DNA of 64,000 nt. It comes from Archegozetes longisetosus. Lineage: Eukaryota; Arthropoda; Arachnida; Sarcoptiformes; Trhypochthoniidae. The stretch is taken from positions 18,230,220 through 18,294,219 of the forward strand of contig JAEMBT020000001.1 of the NCBI GenBank assembly GCA_018873245.2. Reading direction: 5' to 3'. Shown here one piece after another: positions 1-11,100 of this stretch (positions are counted from its first letter, which is position 1; every line of letters begins with the position of its first letter). Made by a program: the position numbers and the translations under genes. A model generated the notes under the pieces. The model did not search any database. It was not told the DNA's origin and worked only from the letters and a program-made list of their open reading frames with translations.

Positions 1-53
1 AGTCATCTTTATTTTACGTTAACTAAATGTAATAGCCATTAATTTATCGCTTT

Positions 54-109
<56 letters not shown>

Positions 110-2370
110 TCTCTACTTCTAATTCTCATCATATTCTCTCTCTCTCTCTCTCTCTCACTCTCTCTCACATGAAATTTATTTAAAACTGTAACTTATTCTT
201 AACTAATAATGATATAATTAGCATACTTATAAAATGAATTAAAAAGTTAATTTTCACTTACATTAGTTGGCAATTTAATGAAATAATTGAGATGTCGAAT
301 ACATTATTGGAAAATATTTTCCAATATGAATCAAATGTAAACTTTTTTATGAGATAAGCAATATTTGAAATACAGCACACTATCAATGGGTCTAATATTT
401 ATATAATTTTTTGACTATTCAGATAAATATTACAGAACTTAAAAACATATTTATAAGAAAAGACTAAAATATATTAATATTACAGTTAATTCTATTGTCT
501 CAATTGATTTTTTGTATAGTATTAAATAAGTTGAAAATTAGCAAGATACTTCTGAACAGTTGAGATGAATAGAAAATCACAAATTTCTCAGAAAACTTTC
601 CTAATTGAAGAGATGGTTTTTATAATTCATTGAAAAAAGTCTGCTATTGAGTCAGCATTTCTTATCAATTTTGGTATAACTCAAAAATATTGAGATAACT
701 TGAACGCAAGTCCGTTTCATATAAGCTATTTATGTTATAAGAATTTATACTAATTATGGCCTTAGTTTTATTATTTTTTGTTAATGTTACTAAATACTAG
801 TGCTCATTTTCAATCAAATCGACTTAAGTCTAGCTATGGTTTGAATGAACTTAAATTTAGCTATAGTTCAATAGACATAAGTTTGAATAAACAAATGTCT
901 AATAAATGAAGCAATTACAAAAGAAATAGTAATAAAAAATATATAAAATATATAAAAAATAAGTATAATAGAAAGGGATTGGTAGTAATTGCACAGAATA
1001 TTAACAGATTTAAGGGTAAGCCGTATTTTATAGTCTAAACTTAAACAAATATTGCTAGTCTTCAATGAAACCATTGTTCTGATTAACTTACGACTAAGTT
1101 TCTTAACTCTTATGATCTGATTTATTATATTTATATAAAGAGTTGACAAGTCTTTCAAATCAATATTTCCCTGTCTTTTATATTTCCTAACTATCAGCTT
1201 TGATAAAAGTTTTGATAAAAGTCTTGATAAAACTTTCGATAAAAGCATTGATAAAAGCATTGATAATATTATTTAACATATAAATCAGTGTTGATATGAT
1301 AAATGATTATTAATTGATTTGATATCATAATTGATTTCTACCAAATCAATATTAGTTTATGAAAATATGATTGAGAATATCTATAATTTGATATAATCAA
1401 ATGAAGTAGAGAACTGTTTTAACATATTATATCTGTCCTAATATGTCCTGCTATAGAGTGACTGACATACGAGCATTAGACTCAAGTCAATAACAACGTT
1501 TTCTTGTTTATTCAATCGCACACTCTTGAGAATGTAGCATTTGCTTCAATGTGGTTGCAATACATATATATATGTATGTGTGCGTGTGTGTGTGTGTGTG
1601 TGTTTTCACGCTTCTAACTTTTTTAGTAGTTCTTATACAGTACGATAGTACAAATTGCGTTTAACATATCTGTTTAGTTACTAGCAACAAAGCAATTGAT
1701 ACAACGAGAGACTCAAAAAAATAAAGAAGATATCATTTTATAAGAATTAATTAACATAGATGAGATAGAAAAATAGAAATCAAATTAGATTGAATCACAT
1801 AAATTGGTAATATGAAGTAAATGATTAGATATAATAGTGATTAATTGAAATTAGAATATACCAACACTCATATCTAACACTACGCTATGATTATTAGCAT
1901 AACATAACTAATCAATTTATAGTTAAGATTTCAAATATCTATGTTTTCCTAGTCTATTTCTATTCTAAGTTTATTACTTTCCTATCGAAAATCTCTCTCT
2001 CCTATCTCTCTCTCCCTCCCTCCTATCTCTCTCTTTCCTATCTCTTTGACATCTTGTTGTCCTTCTATTTTGTTCAATTAGTTTATTATCACTATGGATG
2101 TTTAACTTGAAATTTAGTTTGCAATCTAACTGAAAAGTAGTATCATATGTATGATTCCTTAGCTGTAATACGATCAAAGTCCATATCTATCTGTTTATAG
2201 TTGTTAAGTAAACATTTGTTTTTGTCTGTTTCGCTAACGACACCTATTGAGTTTGTATTTAGTTGTTTTAGTTTGTATCTAGTTATTTCTACTTTCTTTT
2301 AGTTCTCATTATTTCCTTTTCAAACTTTTGGATATCTTTCAAACCTGTGTATTATTTATTAACTTTCGAT
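1..2370. other. Gene-free left flank with simple repeats
   Basis: I see no exon with splice sites or family similarity here. The stretch holds (CT)n tracts at 61-106 and 137-166, a 12-bp tandem array built on TTGATAAAAG at about 1200-1265, a (GT)n tract at about 1579-1602, and a pyrimidine-rich patch at about 1990-2046. The reverse-strand open frame across 868-1260 is explained by low complexity and the 12-bp array. The last few hundred bases presumably carry the OGG1 promoter, but I recognise no specific element. Confidence 0.6.
61..166. repeat. (CT)n microsatellite pair
   Basis: A pure CT dinucleotide run at 61-106 is followed after about 30 bp by a second run at 137-166. It is one of several long CT tracts in the window, all with CT on the + strand. 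Confidence 0.95.
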
Positions 2371-3496
2371 ATGATCGAAGGTGTCATAAATACTACTATC
2401 AAAGAATTGAATCTCTCTCTCACTCTAGTCAGTGGCCAATCGTTTCGGTGGCGTAAATATGATGATAATTGGATTGGAATTATTGATAACAAACATGTTG
2501 TTCAATTGACACAATCTCAACATTTAATTAATTATAAAGTTTTCAATCATTTTAGTAATGATGACAAACAAGAAATAGTCCATAAATCAAAAAATAACAA
2601 TAATTTGAAGACAAATAATTTGAAGACAAATAATTTGAAGACCAATAATCTCAAGACTAATAAACGCATCAAAACCCAAGACCACCAAAACCTTAATTAT
2701 TTCAACAATTTATTCAATAATTACTTTCGACTTGAAGTCAATTTAGAACAATTGTACAAAAAGTGGTCAAAAAGTGATGAGAACTTCGCGCGAATTGGAG
2801 TTAAGTTTCCCGGCATCCGAATTTTGAGACTGGACCCAACCGAAAATCTCTTTTCATTTATTTGTTCCTCAAATAATAACATTTCTCGTATTTCAAAAAT
2901 GGTCGAAAACTTGTGCTCAAAATACGGCAACAAATTGTTTGAATCTGAAAGTATTGGAACTGTTTATTCGTTTCCAGAAATTAAAAGTTTGGCTCATGAT
3001 AGAGTTGAGAATGAACTAAGAGATTTGGGATTCGGTTATCGGTCCAAGTTTATTAATAAAACTGCAAAAACTATTTTAGACTTAGAACCCGATAATCCTG
3101 AAAATTGGCTCAAATCACTTCAGAGCATGTCTTACGAAGAGGCAAAGAAAGAGCTCATCAAAATGCCTGGAATTGGGGCCAAAGTTGCGGATTGTATTTG
3201 TTTAACGTCTTTGAATCATTTGAACGCGATTCCAGTGGACACTCATGTTTGGCAAATAGCTGTTAATAACTATTTGCCACATCTTAAGAAAAATAAATCT
3301 CTTACGGATAAAGCCTATCAAGAAATTGGTATTTGTTATACGAATACTTTATTTGTCTGGCATATTTTATACTTATTTTAATATTTGATTTTTAGGTGAT
3401 TTTTTTAGAGACAAGTTTGGTTCGTATGCTGGTTGGGCCCATTCTGTTCTCTTTTGTGCTGATCTCAAACAATTCAGTCAATTAAAAAACTCATAA
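2371..3496 (+). CDS. OGG1: 8-oxoguanine DNA glycosylase/AP lyase (OGG1)
   Basis: Bifunctional base-excision repair enzyme that removes 8-oxoguanine and nicks the abasic site in nucleus and mitochondria. There are two exons, 2371-3328 and 3396-3496, with a 67-bp GT-AG intron; the predicted protein is 352 aa, close to the 345 aa of human OGG1. Visible are the N-terminal GQSFRW motif, [11 protein letters not shown], the helix-hairpin-helix [14 protein letters not shown] with the Schiff-base lysine, and VDTHVW with the catalytic aspartate. Exon 2 gives [20 protein letters not shown], the conserved end. I start at ATG 2371; the frame is open upstream only from a GTG. An Asn/Lys-rich insertion encoded by a 15-bp tandem repeat lies near residues 77-95. 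A possible poly(A) signal AATAAA is at 3616-3621. The downstream neighbour is convergent. Confidence 0.95.
2604..2664 (+). repeat. 15-bp tandem repeat inside OGG1 exon 1
   Basis: About four copies of a 15-bp unit (AATAATTTGAAGAC plus one base) encode repeated NNLKT pentapeptides in the variable loop of the N-terminal OGG1 domain. The frame is kept because the unit is a multiple of three. Confidence 0.9.
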
Positions 3497-3643
3497 ACTC
3501 AAACATTCATAAATTAGTCAACATTTGAATATAAATATTATGTATTTATAATGAATTAAAATATTTTCATACAATTTCTAGACAAAACTTGAACGTATAG
3601 ATAATTAAAATGAAAAATAAAGTTTGAATCGATGGTTGAAAGA

Positions 3644-3949
3644 CTAATGAATAGAATCTAAATGTTTGTCATAACCATTAGAAATATTGAATGAAGAGAG
3701 AGTAGCAGCAACGGATGTAATGGATGGACAAATAAGTAGAGATATCTTCATATTAGGATAGATCTTCTTCAAAGTAACAGATTGTAGAATATAAGTAAAC
3801 GAAAAAGCTATAATAGAAATAATAAATAAATAAATAAAAAGTAATAATAAATAGAAATTAGGGTAAAATGAATAAGAAGTACCTATACAAAATACTGACA
3901 ACCCATTCCCAAAAGATCTTATTAAACGTTGATTTTTTGAAACATTCAT
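3644..3949 (-). CDS. Small two-helix membrane protein, TMEM141-like
   Basis: Read on the minus strand as two exons, 3949-3883 and 3807-3644, joined over a 75-bp GT-AG intron with a T-rich acceptor; this gives 76 aa. The intron length is a multiple of three and has no stop, so the unspliced frame is also open and would insert a hydrophobic stretch. The spliced product shows a Ser/Phe/Gly-rich first helix ending ILQ, then KKIYP, then a second hydrophobic segment LLICPSITSVAATLSSFN. Spacing and the Q...P pattern resemble TMEM141, whose function is poorly known. The family is usually about 108 aa, so an N-terminal exon may be missing. It is convergent with OGG1. The assignment is tentative. Confidence 0.42.
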   Translation of the reverse strand: MNVSKNQRLIRSFGNGLSVFCIGTSYSFYPNFYLLLLFIYLFIISIIAFSFTYILQSVTLKKIYPNMKISLLICPSITSVAATLSSFNISNGYDKHLDSIH

Positions 3950-5164
3950 TTGGTTATAATACCACCAGTTTAGAGTTATTATAATTTATATAAATGATCC
4001 TGTTACTTTAATCTGGTAAACAACTTGAAATTATTTGAAAAACTTAATTGAACTAGCGTATGAGATCAAATTGATATTAAATGTCTTAATAGAGTAGTGA
4101 CATCTAACAGTAATACAATTGGTCTAACTTGAACTTGCTTTCACACTCCTTCATTTATTACTAACTTCATTCAATCAACTAAATACTCATAAAAACGTTT
4201 TGTAAAATTTTCTTTTTTCATATTCTCGTAGCTTTTAACCGGTAGAAATATTAGATAAAATTAGAAATAGAATAATAGAGAATAAAAGCATAAAATTGAA
4301 GATATTAATTAAGGAGAAAAAGTATATTTCAAATAAACGACAAAGGTATATTCCAAGTAAACGACAATGACAATATAAACTACAAAATAGAATGTTTGCA
4401 ATAGATTATAGCATAGAAGAGGTGAAAAGTGAAAACGAAAAATTGACAGACGAATAGATCTATAAATATGTAATGATTATTCCATATGTGCATAACTGGA
4501 TAGATTTTTTTGGCAACTATTTCAAATAATTTTTCTTTTTATAGTCCAACTTAGATGTGTATGATAGCTGAAAATATAGCTGTTTTATATAGATATTATT
4601 AGTCTTAATTTTCATTTTCGTTTAATTAAATTAAGATTAAAATTAAATCTTTTCATAATGAGCTGACTAATAGATTGAAAATGATCATATTATAAAACAC
4701 TACTAACCATTTATAAAGGATTGCTAACCAGTCTTAATAGTTTGCTAACCAACATAAAGATTGAAGTAGGAATGAATGAACGAATGAAAAGTATATTTAT
4801 GAATAAACAAAATGAGCTGTTAGTAAGTGATGACAACTTATGAAAAGTTGAAGGACATCATTTAGAGAACTGCTTTTGGTTCACAGTTTCAGCATAAGGA
4901 TAAGAGACGTTTTCAATATGTTTCAAATATGTTAGAAGAATGGAATAGAAGTAGAAGTTGTTTAGGATAAGTAGAAGTTGTTTGGGATAAGAAGAAGTTA
5001 TATGGGATAAGAAGTTATATGGGATAAGAAGTTATTTGGGATAAAACAGAACTTATAAATGAGATAAGCACAACTTTGAAGGGATAAGCTATATGATAAA
5101 CATAATAATTGACCATATTGATTAAGATTTATTTGAAAATGTTCATTATTCTGTTTTGTCAACC
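3950..5164. other. Intergenic region before the collagen gene
   Basis: No coding exon was recognised. A degenerate tandem array of about 20 bp (GATAAGAAGTTATTTGG-like units) runs from about 4940 to 5045. The 3' part should contain the collagen promoter and 5' UTR, without a motif I can name. Confidence 0.5.
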
Positions 5165-8100
5165 ATGAATCTTTATCTCATTAGTCTTATTATTTTAGTT
5201 ATTTACTTTGAATATTTTCATTTTGTTTATTTACATTCGTCTACACTGCCTTCAGGTAATTATATTAGTTTAATTGATTTTTATTTATATTTTTAAAACT
5301 TTATTTTTCAATTATTATATCTTTTAAATTATTTGCTACTTATTTATCTTTTATAATAAATAACTTAAGACTAGATTGTTATTGAAATACAAAGATCATA
5401 TGCTGTTTATATAAATGTTGATACAATAAATCTGATTGATCAACAGCTTATGAGATAACTAGAAACTAGTTCAATAGCTTAAGCTTCTAAGCTTAAGATT
5501 GCTTCTAAGTTGAAACGTTTTATCAAACATTCAAATGTACGTAAATATACTAATTTCCATCCCATTCATTTATCCTATCTAGTCGTACTTTATAACTTGT
5601 CTTTATTCTTAGTGCGTTTACTAGTTATTGTTAATTGTTTTATAGCTAATTAGTTTCTTTTCTGTATATATCTGTTTGAAAATGAGAAATAGATTTGCTC
5701 TGAAAGCTATCATTTTTAAAATACAATAAATCTGTTAAAATCAAGAGAAAAGTCTATATAGAAACTAAAATATCACTAAAATCTCGTAGAACTCTTCAAA
5801 GTTGATAAACGCTCGGAAGGCTAATTATCAGTATAAGAATCATAGAGTAGATGAGATCAATGGAAAAGTGATAGAACCAAAGACTTAAATATCTATTATG
5901 ACTTTGTACCGAATTAAAGATGGTTTAGATAGTATACAGTTTTATAATTAATCATTTAATTAGTTAATCAATAAGATTAAGCTGATATAGAGCTGACATA
6001 TCACTAACTACACTTCAAATATTTGAACCTATAATCAATTGACAAGAGAGTTGAGCTTAAAGTGTCAAAACTTCCCCTGTTAACCTTCTTCCGCCTAACT
6101 TTCACTCAAAAGCTTGGGTTTAACAGTGTTCATAAATGTCTTAAGTTAGAATTATGAAATTAAATATTTGAGAAAGCATGTCAATCAACTGATTAGTAAT
6201 TGAATTAATTGATAAAAAATAATGGATTGGATGATTTTTAGGTTCTGCAGATCTCTTAAAATTAGTAAACATAGAATTAGAGCCATTAGGAGTTAAGAAA
6301 GAAATAGGTTTTTGTGAGAGAAGAGCGGTTACAGTGGATGAAAATGGAAGACCAGTTTATGGGTCTGATGCCAAAAGCGATACAGCCTTTCGTATCACTG
6401 ATAAGGCTTTGCTGACTATACCTACGAGTCAAGCATTTCCAGGTATTCACTATTACTATAACCGGAATCTCTTAGACTTTATTATCCCAATCAGTGCCTA
6501 ACACTTCTCGACAATATCTGACATTTAGGTGGATTTCCGTATGACTTCTCTGTATTAATCGCATTCCGATTAGAATCAAATTTAGAGACAAATTTAGAGT
6601 CAAATTTAGTGACCATTTACAATGACGCCGGTATTGAACAGTTGGCTGTTATTATTGGAACAAATATTACTTTTATTATACGCGACACCAAACATAACGG
6701 ACAGACAGAGCTTTTAACCGTAGATTTTATGTCTAAAGTCATTGACAACCGATGGCATCGATTGGCTCTAAGCGTTAAAGTAAACCATTTTTGTGATTCT
6801 TTATGACTGACTTCTTATAACTTTCTAACTATTGAATTAAAGGGCGATTCGATAACTTTATTAACGGATTGCAATGCACAACAAACGCGACCACTTCCAA
6901 GAACTCCCAACTCCAGAATAGAAACCTCCGGAATCACTTTAATCGGACAGACTTTAGCCAATAATAAATATTTTATAGGTGATATTCAGCAGATTTATGT
7001 CATACCATCTCCTGATGCTGCGTATGAACAATGCTATGAATACTTGCCTGAATGCAGTCAACCCTTTCCTTATGAAGAACTTGATAATAATGGACATAAT
7101 GGTCACAATGGAAACCATGACGAAGATGAAGATGAAAGAGTAGAAGAACGAATTGATGACATCATCGATGGCAGTACTGATGGAAGTATTGATTCTAATA
7201 CTGATGTGAACGTTGATGAAAACATCGATAACAGTAAGAATAGATGAGTTTATCACTTCAGTCAAGATGTTCGCTATATTTATGATTTGATTTCTTTTGG
7301 TATTTTAGGAATAGATGTGACAGAACCACAAACGTTGCCAACTGTTGTGACTATTAATTACATTGATTTTACTAATCGAACTGATTTAGAATCAGTAAGT
7401 GTTAGATTAGGATATGTTAGGTTAGGTTGGATTAGGATAGGTTAGATTAGGATAGTACGTTAGATAGGGTCAGGTTAGATTAGGTTAGGTTGAATTGAAT
7501 TCGATATATACATAAATTTTATCTTTCAAAGCATACCACGCAAACACCAGAGTCTGTAACGGATGATTCGTCTTTTAGAGGAGGACATCATTATGACTCT
7601 AATGATGTATACTTTCAATTGAGTTTGCAATCCAACCAAAATCAAATTAATTTGAGTATTTTTAGTGTATTCCAGGCTCTTCTGGACCTAAAGGAGCCAA
7701 AGGTGAACCAGGAAGAGATGGTTATAATGGCAATCCTGGCATATCAGGACCACCCGGACATATATTTATGATACCATTACAAAGTCAAACAACTAAAGGT
7801 CCTGATAACGCAGAAGCCTTAAGAGCAATGCTTAGTCAACATATGGTAAGTGAATTTGTCTCAATCAATATTTAATTAACTTTCCATTCTTTAAACAGTT
7901 ATCAATGAAGGGCCCGCCTGGACCTCAAGGACTGACTGGTATTTACTTTTCTTATTTCAATTTCGATGATCATTCAACTTCTTATGCTTTCAACATCTTA
8001 TGCTTTATAAGGATTTCCTGGACCTGTTGGACCTCCTGGTCCTATGGGGCCAAAGGGAGAGGAAGGAAGAGCTGGTGATGAAGGACCAAGAGGTTAGAGA

Positions 8101-11100
8101 TAGAGAGGGTCATTTTCAATAATTAATCAATGTTTCGATTTTAAGGTTTCAGAGGAATCATGGGACCACCAGGTATTATATTATTAGACAATTTCCAATT
8201 TTCAAAATTTCAATAATCTTTCTATTTTTCAGGTCGTCCCGGAAAAAGAGTGAGTCTAATAATCAACTTTTTTTAATATTCAATGTTCTATTGATTCCTA
8301 TTTTTGATTTAGGGGAAGAGTGGAAGTCCAGGTCTGTATCTGTCATTCTGTGATCGAAACAATTTTTACTAAAAAATTTAACTTTAGGACAAACTGGACC
8401 CTCAGGTCCTTTGGGACCAAAGGTATGCTCACATGTAGTCTTACAGTTATTGAATTGAACTCAATTAACTTTTATTGTTAATAAAGGGTGAATCAGGACT
8501 GCCCGGACTTCCAGGATTTCCAGGGGAAAAAGGTTTTAAAATTCAGACTTTTATAATTAAATTTCGTTCATTTATCACATCCTAAAATCAAAGGTGAGCG
8601 AGGATTCACTGGTAATCCTGGAGTTGTTGGTGAACCTGGACCAGTTGGAGATACTGGTGATGATGGAGAACCCGGTCCTCCTGGACCTGCTGGGATATGG
8701 GTCCACGTGGCTTTCCTGGTCCTCGAGGGTTCCCCGGACTTCATGGTCCTCCTGGTATTCCTGGTAGTGAAGGAGCGATTGGAATAAAAGGTAATTTAAT
8801 CAACAAAATTCCAATCATTATTAAATCCTATTGTATTGATAAATGAATCATTATAGGCGAAAATGGAGCCCCTGGTCAACCGGGACCCCAGGAACCCCAG
8901 GTCCTAAAGGACAACAGGGATCACCTGTAAGTAGCAAATTGCGTCCTGTAATTATTTCTAATTGATTTGATTTTAGGGTCCTCCTGGTCTGTTAGGACCT
9001 CCAGGTCCTATGGGTCCTCGTGGTAAGCCTGGACTGCCTGGTCTGCCCGGTTCTGATGGATTACCGGTAATTCTCTGCTATAGTTTATACAGTTTATCAT
9101 CATTTGAAACTTTCGTTTTAAGGGACATGTTGGAAATCCTGGTCCTACTGGACCGAAGGGCGATGTCGTATGTTTTCAATGATTTTGCATCTATTTATTC
9201 GGTTCATATGTTTTGACACTTGAATATTTTAGGGACCTTCTGGTCTTCCCGGACCCCCTGGTTTCGTTGGATCTATTGGTCCAAAAGTCAGTCGTTGTTA
9301 ATTTGTTTAAGTTTCAATTTTGATTAATAGATTTTATGTTATCAAAATGAAGGGTGATCAAGGAATCAGAGGAATCATTGGGTAAATAATCAACTATTTT
9401 TTAATTTGTTTAATTACTTTTTATTCTATTCTAAGTGAAAAGGGAGACAAAGGAGAGAATGGACAACAAGGAGTTCGCGGAGATCAAGGAATCAAAGGTT
9501 AGGTTATTGTTTGAGTTAAATTAGAGGTAACCATTTGTATGAATCTGATGATTGAATAGGCGATCAAGGACAGACTGGACCAGCAGGCGTTCCAGGACCT
9601 GACGGTCTTGACGGAGAGAAAGGATATCAAGGCTTGTATTTATTTTATTGTTTCCTTTATTGTTTTATTTATTACGCATTCATGAACAGGTCCAAAAGGA
9701 GATAATGGTCCTCCTGGTCGACAGGGGGAAAAGGGACGACTCGGAATACCTGGATTTCCAGGTTTGAGATGTGTTTAATGCATAAAAAGAACTATTTTGA
9801 TTAAATTTTACTCTACTACAGGATATCCTGGTTCTAGTGGTCCTAAAGGTTAGGCAAATCAAGCTTGATTCGAGTCTGCCTGAAACTTATTTTTATTTTG
9901 CTTTTGAATAATGTTAAGGCGAAAAGGGATATATCGGTCCGCCTGGAACTAAAGGAGATAAAGGAGAGCGGGTATTAACAATTGCTTACTTAATCTTGAA
10001 AAACAACTTCTAATTCCAGCACTTGTTTAGGGATTTCCGGGTCCTGTCGGTGACAGAGGTCTTCCTGGGCCGAGGGGCAATATGGGGAGCAGAGGTCCGA
10101 GAGGTAGTAGAGGAGCGCCTGGATATAAGGGGGCGACTGGAGAGAGGGGAGAGAAGGGAAAAGTTAGTCTAATTATCTTTGTGAATATTAGAAATACCTG
10201 ACTTTGACTCTCGTTTGACTTTTCAAGCCTGGAGAGAAAGGACAGCCCGGAGAAAGAGGACTCACAGGAGTTGCTGGCCCGCCTGGATCTTCAGGACTGC
10301 CTGGTATCTAATCAACAAATATCTCAATCATTCTATTCATTCAATTGTCGTTTAGGCAAGGACGGAACTCCTGGCTTTCATGGAGAGAGAGGTCCTATTG
10401 GTTTGCCCGGACCTAACGGTCAACAGGGACCACCCGGACCTGTTGGGCCTATAGGAGTCGATGGACCTCCAGGACCTCAAGGTTTTAGGATTCTATTTTA
10501 TAATGAATTTTATTTAACATATACTCCATTTAGGTGAACCCGGAACACCTGGTCCTCCCGGCCCACCCGTAAGTCATCGTTTATATCTTATTTCGAGACA
10601 ATTTCAGTCAAAAAATTTCTTTCAGGGAGAAGCAGGCATTCCTGGAGCTGCTGGCAAGGATGGTCCTCCAGGCCTTCCTGGACCCACCGGAACCCCTGGA
10701 ACTCAGGGCCCACCTGGAGTTCAAGGGTCACCAGGAGAAAGAGGATTACCTGGACCTGCGGTATGTCACTGTATTTCAATTGATTAGCTTTATTGATTTT
10801 ATTAATACTTCAAAGGGTTTGCCGGGAATGAAAGGTTCTTCAGGTGAAAATGGACAGCAAGGCTTACCTGGTTCTAAGGGTGACATCGGAATGCCTGGAG
10901 AACCAGGACCTCAAGGGGACAAAGTATGCACACAACCATTGATTTGACACCCAATTTCATTGAATCTATTGATTTCTAAATCAAGGGAAGGCAAGGACCT
11001 GTTGGACCACAAGGACCTGCAGGTGCAAAGGGTGACAAAGGAGATGTCGGGTTCGCTGGACCCCCCGGAAGGGATGGAAAGGATGGCACAAAGGTTTGTC

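Noticed and set aside
868..1260. 130-codon reverse-strand open frame with LLSK repeats
   Set aside because: Produced by a 12-bp tandem array and AT-rich DNA; no domain or splice context.
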